From: JABDQA01 sp963824415
Lineage (GTDB): Bacteria > Desulfobacterota > Desulfobulbia > Desulfobulbales > Desulfocapsaceae
Length of the DNA: 64,000 nucleotides
Reading direction: 5' to 3'
Assembly (NCBI GenBank): GCA_963824415.1
Contig: CAWGPM010000001.1
Location: forward strand, 186,001-250,000
Shown here piece by piece: positions 17,046-25,437 of this stretch (position 1 is the first letter of the stretch; every line of letters begins with the position of its first letter). The notes under the pieces are model-generated. The model did no database searches and was not told the DNA's origin. It saw only the letters and a program-made list of their open reading frames with translations. The position numbers and the translations under genes are program-made.

Positions 17046-19070
17046 ATGAAACCAGAAACCCAGAGATTCCCGCACCTGTTTGAGCCGCTAGACCTCGGTT
17101 TTACCGTGTTGAAGAATCGGATTCTGATGGGCTCGATGCATACCGGGCTTGAGGAGGCGCGGGGCGGATTCAAGAAGATTGCAGAGTATTACCGGCAGCG
17201 GGCCGCCGGTGAGGTGGGCCTGATCGTCACCGGCGGCGTGGCCCCGAACCGGGCCGGCTGGGCCTTTCCGTTCTCGATGCGGTTGGCGGGGACCTCCCAG
17301 GTCGCCAAGCATCGGATCATCACCGAGGCGGTGCACGAGGCGGGTGGAAAAATCTGCCTGCAGATTCTGCACACCGGCCGCTATGGCTATCATCCTTTCT
17401 GCGTGGCCCCGTCCGCGATCCGGGCGCCGATCAACCGGTTCAGGCCCAAAGCCCTGTCCGCCCGTGGGGTTAGAAAGACCATCAACGACTTTGTCAGATG
17501 CGCCGAACTTGCCCGGCAGGCCGGGTATGATGGGGTCGAAGTGATGGGTTCCGAGGGCTACCTGATCAACCAGTTCATCGCCGAAAAGACCAATAAAAGA
17601 GATGACCAATGGGGCGGCAGTTTTGCAAAGCGGATTCGTTTTCCAGTGGAGATCGTCCGCGGCATCAGAGAAACGGTCGGCGACTCGTTTATCCTGATTT
17701 ACCGCCTGTCGATGCTTGACCTTGTGCCCCGTGGCAGCAGTTGGGAAGAGGTGGTTGAACTGGCTCAAAAAATAGAGCAGGCAGGAGCGAGCATCATCAA
17801 TACCGGTATTGGCTGGCACGAGGCGCGCATTCCTACGATCGCCACGATGGTGCCCCGGGCCTGCTTCACCTGGGTAACCAGACGGCTCAAGAATAAGGTC
17901 TCCCTGCCGCTGGTGGCCACCAACCGGATCAATATGCCTGAGGTTGCCGAACAGGTTCTGGCTGAGGGCAGCAGCGACATGATCAGCATGGCCCGGCCGT
18001 TTCTGGCCGACCCGGACTGGGTGAGCAAGGCCCATCGTGGTGCCGTGGATGAGATCAACACCTGTATCGGCTGCAACCAGGCCTGCCTCGACCATATCTT
18101 CTCGAAGAAAACGGCCACCTGCCTGGTCAATCCGCGGGCCTGCCGCGAGCTCGAAGCGCCGTTTCAAGAAGCCGGAGTGAAAAAAAATATCGCCGTGGTT
18201 GGCGGCGGCCCGGCGGGCCTGGCTTGCGCTGCAACCGCAGTGCAGCGGGGCCACCGGGTAACCCTGTTCGAAGCGAATAACCAGCTGGGGGGGCAGTTTC
18301 TGCTGGCGTCCCGGGTCCCAGGCAAGGAGGAGTTCTCTGAGACCATTCGCTATTTTCGCCGTCAACTCGAGCTCAGGGGGGCTGAAATCAGACTCGAAAC
18401 CGAGGCCGGCATCGACGATCTGGCCGGCTTCGATGAAGTGGTTGTCGCCACCGGTGTGCGTCCCCGCCGCCCGCAACTCTCTGGCATCGACAAGGCTATG
18501 GTGCTGTCCTATGACGAGGTGCTCTCGGGCAGGGCACAGGTCGGGAGCCGGGTGGCAATCATCGGCTGCGGCGGCATCGGTTTCGATACAGCAAGTTATC
18601 TGTTGCACGATTGCTCGCCAAGCCTCGACCCGGAGCAGTTCATGGCTCACTGGGGGGTGGACCGTTCCTATGCGCAGCGGGGCGGTATTTGCCCGCCAGT
18701 CCCCCAGGTACCGCTTAGAACGCTCTATCTGCTTCAGCGCAAGGCTACCAAGCCCGGAGTGGGCCTTGGTAAAACCACCGGTTGGATTCATCGAGCCGAG
18801 CTCAAGAAAAACCAGGTCAGTTTTCTGACCGGGGTCCAATACCGCCGTGTCGACGACCGGGGACTCGAAATCGACCATCAGGGCGAGATCAAACTGCTCG
18901 AGGTCGATCATGTGGTATTGTGTGTCGGGCAGGAGTCGGAGCGTAAAATCGTGGCGGAACTCGAAGATGCCGGCCTGGCCCATCATGTGATAGGCGGCGC
19001 GTATCTGGCCGCGGAGCTTGATGCCAAACGGGCAATCTGTCAGGCGGTGGAACTGGCCGATCGCCTGTAA
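17046..19070 (+). CDS. fadH: 2,4-dienoyl-CoA reductase-like FMN/FAD/4Fe-4S oxidoreductase
   Basis: This 674-residue protein has the FadH/trimethylamine-dehydrogenase architecture. An N-terminal OYE-like TIM barrel (residues about 1-330) is followed by the 4Fe-4S motif CIGCNQAC-x11-C (about 340-359). An FAD domain (VVGGGPAGLACA at about 385) and an NADPH domain (IIGCGGIGFD at about 515) complete it. E. coli FadH (about 672 residues) has the same layout and reduces 2,4-dienoyl-CoA from unsaturated fatty acids. The barrel contains YDGVEVMGSEGYLINQF, as in FadH. The ATG at 17046 gives the expected N-terminus. Related enoate reductases cannot be excluded. Confidence 0.88.
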   Translation: MKPETQRFPHLFEPLDLGFTVLKNRILMGSMHTGLEEARGGFKKIAEYYRQRAAGEVGLIVTGGVAPNRAGWAFPFSMRLAGTSQVAKHRIITEAVHEAGGKICLQILHTGRYGYHPFCVAPSAIRAPINRFRPKALSARGVRKTINDFVRCAELARQAGYDGVEVMGSEGYLINQFIAEKTNKRDDQWGGSFAKRIRFPVEIVRGIRETVGDSFILIYRLSMLDLVPRGSSWEEVVELAQKIEQAGASIINTGIGWHEARIPTIATMVPRACFTWVTRRLKNKVSLPLVATNRINMPEVAEQVLAEGSSDMISMARPFLADPDWVSKAHRGAVDEINTCIGCNQACLDHIFSKKTATCLVNPRACRELEAPFQEAGVKKNIAVVGGGPAGLACAATAVQRGHRVTLFEANNQLGGQFLLASRVPGKEEFSETIRYFRRQLELRGAEIRLETEAGIDDLAGFDEVVVATGVRPRRPQLSGIDKAMVLSYDEVLSGRAQVGSRVAIIGCGGIGFDTASYLLHDCSPSLDPEQFMAHWGVDRSYAQRGGICPPVPQVPLRTLYLLQRKATKPGVGLGKTTGWIHRAELKKNQVSFLTGVQYRRVDDRGLEIDHQGEIKLLEVDHVVLCVGQESERKIVAELEDAGLAHHVIGGAYLAAELDAKRAICQAVELADRL

Positions 19071-19513
19071 GGCGGGCCGGACCAGCCAGACCTGAATTCC
19101 CGCCGCCCCTGACCCGGCCTCGATTGTTCTTGAGTATGTTCGGTCAAGATGAGACCCGGGGTACCACAGCGGGGTATGTCCTGTCGTATTGATGAAGCCA
19201 ATGATCATCTGGCTTCATTGGTGCGGTGGACGTTCGAGCCATCTGGCTGTCGGCTGAATCGGTTGCCAATCAATTTTCACTATTCCAAAGAAAAAATTAT
19301 TGTTGTGGTCCTTCTGGTTATGTTTCCATACCAGGAAACATTACCAAAACAGATACATTAGCGTCAGTGGGGATCTGGTCAGTCCAGAACGGAGGAATCA
19401 ACTGCAAACTAAGTCAAAGATTTCTTTTTAAAAAATCTGCGTTTTTGAGTAGAGTAGAAGGGTTTGAATCGAGGCCGAATGCTGGATGCGTTTTTCTTAT
19501 CCCGGGAGCTCGA
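19071..19513 (+). other. 443-base intergenic region before the CODH/ACS operon
   Basis: No gene is supported. It contains a 9-bp perfect stem, ATGAAGCCA (19192-19200) with TGGCTTCAT (19210-19218), without a T-run, and the separate palindrome at 19320-19341. The downstream half is AT-rich (19260-19500) and presumably holds the promoter of the acsV-led operon, but no clear -35/-10 pair was assigned. Confidence 0.4.
19320..19341. promoter_or_regulatory. Perfect palindrome ATGTTTCC-N6-GGAAACAT upstream of acsV
   Basis: ATGTTTCC (19320-19327) and GGAAACAT (19334-19341) are perfect inverted repeats separated by six bases, about 170 bases before the acsV start. The arms recall GTTTC/GAAAC activator half-sites but with wider spacing than those at 53475-53542, so it is probably bound by a different dimeric regulator. 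No sigma-54 promoter was found between it and acsV. Confidence 0.4.
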
Positions 19514-21469
19514 ATGAGTCAATACCAGGTAAACTTTTTACCTTACAACAGAACCATCGAGGTATCTGAAGGGGAGAGTCTTATCCGGGCGGCCCTGCAG
19601 GCGGGGGTGCACATCAACGCATCGTGCGGCGGTGAAGGGGTCTGCGCCAAGTGCCGGGTGCTGGTTGAGCAGGGCGAGGTGGCCCAGGGCATCTCCGAGC
19701 GGCTCAGTGCAGAAGAGATCGAAGACGGTTTCAGGCTCGCCTGCCAGTCCCTGGTTACCGGCGATGTCACCGTCCGTGTTCCGGTCGAATCGGCCATGGA
19801 CCGTTCGGTTTTCGATAAGCGGGTCACCCCGCGCCGGACCGCCAAGATCCGGCAGATGAATTTCGAGAGCCTCAAGGAGCAGGGGCTTTTCATCCCTCCG
19901 GTGGATAAAACCTATCTCGAGCTGACCCCGCCGGATGCCCAGAACAACATGCCCGATGTCACCCGGCTCATAGAATATCTGAAACTGAAGGCCAACGAAC
20001 ACAAACTGGAACTGACCCTGCCGGTGATCCGAAAGCTGCCGGCGATTCTGCGTGAAGACGATTTCAAGGTGACCGTGACCCTGGTCCGGCCGGTGCGCGA
20101 TGACGGCAAGACCCTGCTGACCAATATCCAGTCCGGAGATACCACCGACAAGACCTATGCGATCGCGCTCGATATCGGCACCACCACCATTTATGCCCAA
20201 CTCATCGATCTGATCAGCGGAGCATGTCTTGCCGAGGACGGGGACTTCAACGGTCAGATCAGCTACGGCGAGGATGTGATCAGCCGGATGATCTATGCCG
20301 AGAAAGGCGACGGACTGCAGAAGCTTCAGCAGACCGTGATCGGTACTATCAACAAGGTGATCACCAAAGTCATCAAGAAATCCTCCATAGCCCGGGAGAA
20401 CATCTCCACCATCACCATGGCGGGCAACACCACCATGACCCAGCTGCTGCTGGCCATTGATACCCACCATCTGCGCCGGGCACCCTACGTCCCTGCCTCG
20501 ACCATGTACCCGCCGTTTGAAGCGGCAACCATCGGCATCGATCTGGACGAACATGTTATCGCGCTGCTGTACCCGGCTATTTCGAGTTATGTGGGCGGCG
20601 ACATTGTCGCCGGCATCATGGGCACCGGGCTCTATCGAGAAGAAGAGTTGACCCTGTTTTTAGATATCGGCACCAATGCTGAAATCGTTATCGGCAATAA
20701 AGACTGGCTGGCCTGCACTGCCTGTTCGGCAGGGCCTGCCTTCGAGGGTGGGGGGATAGAGTTCGGCATGCGGGCGGCTACCGGGGCGATTGAAGATTTT
20801 TCACTTGACCCGATTTCCTGCGAGCCGATGCTCTTGACCATCGGTGACGTCCGCCCCAAAGGCATCTGCGGCTCCGGGTTGATAACGATGATTGCGGCGA
20901 TGTTTGAAATCGGGGTGATCAATAACCGGGGTAAGTTCAACCGCGATCTGCCCACCGAGCGCATCCGGGAAACCAAGGGCATCTGGGAATACGTGCTGGC
21001 CTACAAGGACGAAACCCAGATCGGCCGTGACATCACCATATCAGAGATCGACATAGACAATCTGATTCGGGCCAAGGGAGCCGTCTACAGCGGCTGTATG
21101 ACCCTGCTCGAGGAGGTCGGTTTCAGCATGGATATGATCGAGCGGATCATCCTTGCCGGCGGCTTCGGCAGCTACATCGACCTGGAAAAGGCGATGACCA
21201 TTGGACTGTTGCCCGAGATCGATCCCGATCGGGTTATCTTTATCGGCAATGGCTCGCTGATGGGCGCCCGGATGAGTTCATTGACCAATCGGATCAGAAA
21301 AGATGTAGTCGAGGTGACCAAGAAGATGACCAATTTCGAGCTCTCGGAAACGCCGTCCTATATGGACCACTATGTTGCCGCGATGTTCTTCCCGCATACG
21401 GAAATTGAAAAATTTCCCCGGGTGAAACAGCGGGTTGCGGACTGGAAAAAGATCACTTCAAGAAATTAA
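19514..21469 (+). CDS. acsV: Corrinoid protein reductive activator (RACo/AcsV, ASKHA domain)
   Basis: This 651-residue protein has an N-terminal plant-type 2Fe-2S ferredoxin domain with ligands C38, C44, C47 and C77 (CGGEGVCAKC...LACQ). A linker and a large ASKHA-type ATPase domain follow (IALDIGTTTIYAQLID, DIGTNAEIVIGNKDWLACTACSAGPAFEGGGI, GGFGSYIDLEKAMTIGLLP). This is the architecture of RACo, which uses ATP to reactivate oxidised Co(II) corrinoid iron-sulfur protein in the Wood-Ljungdahl pathway. Its position at the head of the CODH/ACS genes supports that partner. GGGAG lies 7 bases before the ATG at 19514; the long upstream frame has no family similarity. Confidence 0.92.
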   Translation: MSQYQVNFLPYNRTIEVSEGESLIRAALQAGVHINASCGGEGVCAKCRVLVEQGEVAQGISERLSAEEIEDGFRLACQSLVTGDVTVRVPVESAMDRSVFDKRVTPRRTAKIRQMNFESLKEQGLFIPPVDKTYLELTPPDAQNNMPDVTRLIEYLKLKANEHKLELTLPVIRKLPAILREDDFKVTVTLVRPVRDDGKTLLTNIQSGDTTDKTYAIALDIGTTTIYAQLIDLISGACLAEDGDFNGQISYGEDVISRMIYAEKGDGLQKLQQTVIGTINKVITKVIKKSSIARENISTITMAGNTTMTQLLLAIDTHHLRRAPYVPASTMYPPFEAATIGIDLDEHVIALLYPAISSYVGGDIVAGIMGTGLYREEELTLFLDIGTNAEIVIGNKDWLACTACSAGPAFEGGGIEFGMRAATGAIEDFSLDPISCEPMLLTIGDVRPKGICGSGLITMIAAMFEIGVINNRGKFNRDLPTERIRETKGIWEYVLAYKDETQIGRDITISEIDIDNLIRAKGAVYSGCMTLLEEVGFSMDMIERIILAGGFGSYIDLEKAMTIGLLPEIDPDRVIFIGNGSLMGARMSSLTNRIRKDVVEVTKKMTNFELSETPSYMDHYVAAMFFPHTEIEKFPRVKQRVADWKKITSRN

Positions 21470-21491
21470 TTGGCCTGATACCACGATATAT

Positions 21492-21520
21492 TTGAAATTA
21501 CGACTGGTATACATTAATAA
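21492..21520 (+). promoter_or_regulatory. Candidate sigma-70 promoter before cdhD
   Basis: TTGAAA (21492-21497) and TAATAA (21515-21520) are separated by 17 bases in the 236-base acsV-cdhD gap, about 185 bases before the cdhD start. It could drive the core CODH/ACS genes separately from acsV. The match is by eye only. Confidence 0.35.
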
Positions 21521-21705
21521 CTATAGCGATATCAGAAGAGGAATAGTTTTCAGACCATCAATGTACTGTCATAAGATTTATTCAACAGGCTGTATTTATT
21601 AAAAAAGGGTACCAGTGTGCGCGAAGCTCAAACACCATGGTTATGGTCGTTTGTTCTGCAGTCCATACTGGCCGGAGATTAATTTTAAAACCGAAGGAGG
21701 ATAAA

Positions 21706-23277
21706 GTGGCATTTGAACTCAACAAAGAGTCCTATACCGGCGGTATCAAGGAGATATCCATTGGTAAAGGTGACTCCGCCCTGACCGTCGGCGGAGAGAC
21801 ATGTTATCCCTTCTATACATTCGAAGGCGACATGCCGAACAAGCCGATCATTGCCATGGAAATCTGGGACATGGAGCCGGAAGACTGGCCCGAAGCGGTT
21901 CGGGCCCCTTTCAAGGATGTTATTTCAGATCCGGCGGCCTGGGCCAAGAAATGCGTTGACGACTATGGCGCCGCTGCGATCGTGCTCCAGCTCAAGTCCA
22001 CCGATCCCAATGACAAAGATGCCAGTCCAGAGTCAGCCGCTAAGACGGTGAAAAAAGTACTGGATGCCATAGATGTGCCACTGATCGTGTGGGGTTGCGC
22101 CAACCCGGAAAAAGACGAGAAGGTGTTCAAGGCGGTCTGTGAAGCCTGCGACAGCGCAAATCTGCTGCTCGGCCCGGTGGAGGAGAAAAACTACAAGGGC
22201 ATTGCCGCGGCGGCCATGGGCTACAACCACTCGCTGATCTCCTCTTCTCCAATCGATGTCAACCTGGCCAAACAGATCAATATCCTGCTGGAAAACTTCG
22301 GTATGCCGATGGATCGCGTGGTGGTCGACCCGACGACCGGAGGCCTCGGTTACGGCATGGAATATTCCTATTCGGTGATGGAGCGGCTGTCCATGGCGGC
22401 CCTGTCCCAGGGAGACGACAAGCTGAAGTATCCGATGATCAACAATCTCGGCAACGAAGTGTGGAAATGTAAAGAGGCCAAACAGACGGTCGAGGATGCT
22501 CCGCTGCTCGGTGACCCAGAGCGGCGCGGCATCCTGATGGAGGCGGTCGGGGCGGTCTCCTACCTGCTGAGCGGTTCAAATATCCTGATCATGCGGCATC
22601 CGGAATCGATCCGTCTGGCCAAAGAATTTATCACCTGTCTGGCGGACGGCGGCAGTCTTGCCGATGCCGCGCCGATCAGCAAGATGCTGGGCGAGGTCTC
22701 GGTCGATTTTGCAGCCCTTGCTCCTGAACCGGATCTGACCATCGAAGAAGAGAAAAAAGCCGCCGCTCCTGCCAAGAAAGCTGCTGCGGCAGCGCCGGCA
22801 GCAAAAGAAGCTGCGCCGGCGAAAAAGGAAAAGGCTCCGGCAAAACCAAAGGCAGAGGCCAAAAAAGAAGCAGTCGTAGAGGCCCCGGCAGAGACCGAGG
22901 CCGATGCCAAAGCAAAAGCTGAGGCCGACGCCAAGGCCAAGGCAGAGGCAGAAGCCAAGGCTCAAGCCGATGCCGAAGCCAAAGCCAAGGCCGACGCAGA
23001 AGCCAAGGCCAAAGCCGAGGCCGACGCCAAAGCCAAAGCCGAAGCCGATGCCAAAGCCAAGGCAGAGGCGGAAAAACAGGCTGTAGCAGATGCCAGGGCA
23101 GCTCGCGATGCTGAAGAGAAAGAGCTTCGCCAGAAACGGGCCAAGGAACGGGAGAAACTTGCAGCCAAAAGGGCTCAGATAGAGCCCGACGAAATCAGCA
23201 TGACTCCTGCAGCTGTCCAGAAGACTCAGCAGGAAAAGATTATCGAGATGCTCAACCGGTTTCATAAACGTGTATAA
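21706..23277 (+). CDS. acsD: Corrinoid iron-sulfur protein small subunit with TolA-like tail
   Basis: The first ~340 residues are the TIM-barrel delta subunit of CODH/ACS (CdhD/AcsD), with PFYTFEGDMPNKPIIAMEIWD and DPTTGGLGYGMEYSYSVMERL. It pairs with the large subunit to carry the methyl group between AcsE and ACS. GTG 21706 is preceded by a perfect AAGGAGG. The protein is 523 residues long, far beyond the ~310 of acetogen AcsD. The extra ~180 residues are a Lys/Ala-rich stretch followed by repeated AKAEADAKAKAEAE-type helix resembling TolA, a charged segment, and a short terminal amphipathic helix (QEKIIEMLNRFHKRV). The tail is likely a long single helix, perhaps a scaffold or tether. This is unusual and no function can be assigned. 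Confidence 0.93.
   Translation: MAFELNKESYTGGIKEISIGKGDSALTVGGETCYPFYTFEGDMPNKPIIAMEIWDMEPEDWPEAVRAPFKDVISDPAAWAKKCVDDYGAAAIVLQLKSTDPNDKDASPESAAKTVKKVLDAIDVPLIVWGCANPEKDEKVFKAVCEACDSANLLLGPVEEKNYKGIAAAAMGYNHSLISSSPIDVNLAKQINILLENFGMPMDRVVVDPTTGGLGYGMEYSYSVMERLSMAALSQGDDKLKYPMINNLGNEVWKCKEAKQTVEDAPLLGDPERRGILMEAVGAVSYLLSGSNILIMRHPESIRLAKEFITCLADGGSLADAAPISKMLGEVSVDFAALAPEPDLTIEEEKKAAAPAKKAAAAAPAAKEAAPAKKEKAPAKPKAEAKKEAVVEAPAETEADAKAKAEADAKAKAEAEAKAQADAEAKAKADAEAKAKAEADAKAKAEADAKAKAEAEKQAVADARAARDAEEKELRQKRAKEREKLAAKRAQIEPDEISMTPAAVQKTQQEKIIEMLNRFHKRV
22741..23130 (+). repeat. Ala/Lys/Glu-rich low-complexity repeat inside acsD
   Basis: This in-frame GCC/AAA/GAG-rich repeat encodes runs such as AKAEADAKAKAEA. 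The most regular part is 22903-23080, where units of about 24-36 bases recur. It encodes the predicted helical tail of the CdhD protein. Its regularity also creates long spurious antisense frames. Confidence 0.85.
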
Positions 23278-23341
23278 TCCGATTTGTTCGGTAACTACTA
23301 TTTGCGGACTTGACTAGACTTAATTTGTGGAGGATTTCCAG

Positions 23342-25372
23342 ATGACAGAATTAAAAGCAAAAACCGTTGAAAAAGCGCCAAAACTCGCTAATCCGCGGGA
23401 AGCCTCGATTGAACCCTCAACCCAGGAGATGATCGAACGGGCACAAAGACTGCAGATCGATACGGTCTTCGACCGGGCGGTAACCATGAAACCCTGCGCC
23501 ATTGGCCTGCAGGGGATCTGTTGTAAGAACTGTGCGATGGGACCGTGCCGCCTGCCGCTGCCCAAAGGAGGTATAGAAGGCGAGGACACCAGAAAAGGTC
23601 TCTGTGGAGCCACTGCCAACACCATCTGTGCCCGCAACTTTGCCCGCATGATCGCTGCAGGCGCATCGGCCCATTCAGATCATGGTCGTGGTGTGGTAGA
23701 GACGTTCATGTCCGTAGCCAGAAAGGAGACCAAAGACTACACCATTAAGGATCCGGCGAAGCTGATCCAGATTGCTCCCTATTTCGGTGTTGCCACAACT
23801 GTTGAGGTTGACGGTGAAACCAAAGACCGCGATCTCGATGAGATAGCGCTTGGTGTTGCCGAGGCCGCTGCTGCAGAATTCGGCAAGACCGAGGGCACGC
23901 TCGCCTACCTGAAGCGCGCCCCGAAGCCGTTGCAGGACAAGTGGAAGAAGGAGGGCGTCGAGCCGCGGGCAATCGACCGTGAGGTCGTGGAAATCATGCA
24001 CCGTACTCATATGGGGGTCGATCAGGACTACAAGAACCTGATGAAGCAGGGCACCCGTACCTCGCTGGCTGACGGCTGGGGTGGTGCGATGATAGCCACC
24101 GACCTGCAGGATGTAATGTTCGGCAGCCCGACGCCGCTGCAGGCCGAGGCCAATCTCGGGGTAATGAAAGAGGACCATGTCAACATTATTGTTCACGGCC
24201 ATGAGCCACTGCTTTCTGAGATGATCGTAGCAGCAGCGCAATCCCAGGAAATGATTGACTACGCCAAAGCAGGCGGAGCCAAGGGTATCCAGTTGGGAGG
24301 CATCTGTTGTACCGCCAATGAGATTCTGCAGCGTCATGGAGTGCCGCCGGCCGGGACCTTCCTGCAGCAGGAACTGGCGATTATCACCGGCGCCTGTGAT
24401 GCAATGGTGGTCGATGTTCAGTGTATCTTCCAGAACCTGGCCAATGTCGCCAAATGTTTCCATACCAAGCTGATCACCACCCATCCGATTGCCAAGATGG
24501 AGCAGGACAATGTCATCCATATCGAATTCGACGAACATCATGCGATGGAAGATGCCATCAAGATCGTCAAGATGGCGATTGACAACTTTGCCAATCGTGG
24601 TGCCGATATTATGATTCCGCGTCACAAGACCACCCAGATCGCAGGTTTCGGCGTCGAGTCGATCAAATACCATCTGGGCGGCAGCTTCCGCGGCGACTAC
24701 TACACCTTGAACGATAATATCATCAACGGCCGGATCCGCGGCATCGCCGGCGTGGTCGGCTGCAACAATGCCCGGACCAAGCACAACGAGGAGCATATCA
24801 CCCTGATCAAGGAACTGATCAAGAACGATGTCATCGTGCTGACCACCGGCTGCTCGGCCATTGCGGCGGGTATCCATGGGTTGCTGACGCCTGGTGCGGC
24901 GGCGGTGCACTGTGGTCCCGGACTGGCTGAAGTCTGCGAGACGGTGGGTATTCCGCCGGTCCTGCATCTCGGCTCCTGCGTCGATAACAGCCGGATCCTG
25001 CTGGCCGCCACCGAGGTGGTCAAGGCGGGCGGACTGGGCGACGATATCTGCGATCTGCCGGCGGCCGGCAGCGCACCGGAATGGATGAGTGAAAAAGCGA
25101 TCGCCATCGGCCAGTATTTCGTCTCCTCCGGTGTCTATACCGTCTTTGGCTATCATATGCCGCTGGACGGGGCTCCGGAATTCAAAAATTATCTCTATAA
25201 TGAAATGGAGAAGATCTACGGCGGCAAGTGGGATTGTGAACCGGATCCGATCAAGCATGCCCATAAGATGATTGCCCATATCGACAAGAAGCGCAAAGAA
25301 CTCGGCATCGACAAGGCGCGCGAGCGCGTGCTGATGGATATGGCCGATCGCCAGGCGCTTGGCATGGAGTAA
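23342..25372 (+). CDS. acsA: Anaerobic Ni-Fe carbon monoxide dehydrogenase catalytic subunit
   Basis: This 676-residue CooS/AcsA-type protein carries the N-terminal Cys set for the D- and B-clusters (C52, C60, C61, C64, C69 in CAIGLQGICCKNCAMGPC) and the ARNFARMIAAGASAHSDHGRG region. C-cluster-type motifs (GGICCTANEI, GCNNAR, TTGCSAIAAG, LHLGSCVDNSR) follow. It interconverts CO and CO2 and, in the CODH/ACS complex, feeds CO to AcsB through a tunnel. GGAGG 8 bases before the ATG at 23342 fixes the start over an upstream in-frame ATG. It sits between acsD and acsB, as expected for a bifunctional complex. Confidence 0.97.
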   Translation: MTELKAKTVEKAPKLANPREASIEPSTQEMIERAQRLQIDTVFDRAVTMKPCAIGLQGICCKNCAMGPCRLPLPKGGIEGEDTRKGLCGATANTICARNFARMIAAGASAHSDHGRGVVETFMSVARKETKDYTIKDPAKLIQIAPYFGVATTVEVDGETKDRDLDEIALGVAEAAAAEFGKTEGTLAYLKRAPKPLQDKWKKEGVEPRAIDREVVEIMHRTHMGVDQDYKNLMKQGTRTSLADGWGGAMIATDLQDVMFGSPTPLQAEANLGVMKEDHVNIIVHGHEPLLSEMIVAAAQSQEMIDYAKAGGAKGIQLGGICCTANEILQRHGVPPAGTFLQQELAIITGACDAMVVDVQCIFQNLANVAKCFHTKLITTHPIAKMEQDNVIHIEFDEHHAMEDAIKIVKMAIDNFANRGADIMIPRHKTTQIAGFGVESIKYHLGGSFRGDYYTLNDNIINGRIRGIAGVVGCNNARTKHNEEHITLIKELIKNDVIVLTTGCSAIAAGIHGLLTPGAAAVHCGPGLAEVCETVGIPPVLHLGSCVDNSRILLAATEVVKAGGLGDDICDLPAAGSAPEWMSEKAIAIGQYFVSSGVYTVFGYHMPLDGAPEFKNYLYNEMEKIYGGKWDCEPDPIKHAHKMIAHIDKKRKELGIDKARERVLMDMADRQALGME

Positions 25373-25437
25373 TCATTCGACCAGTGCAACCAGATAACGC
25401 CAATTAAAATAATCAATCCTCAAAGAAGGAGGAAAGC

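Noticed and set aside
17088..19208. 706-residue antisense frame over the fadH-like gene
   Set aside because: No domain or start signal; the sense strand encodes a complete FadH-type enzyme.
22576..23265. 229-residue Phe/Gly/Leu-rich antisense frame over the acsD tail
   Set aside because: Low-complexity artefact of the Ala/Lys repeat read on the other strand.
23675..25279. 534-residue antisense frame over acsA
   Set aside because: The sense strand encodes a full CODH with all cluster ligands.
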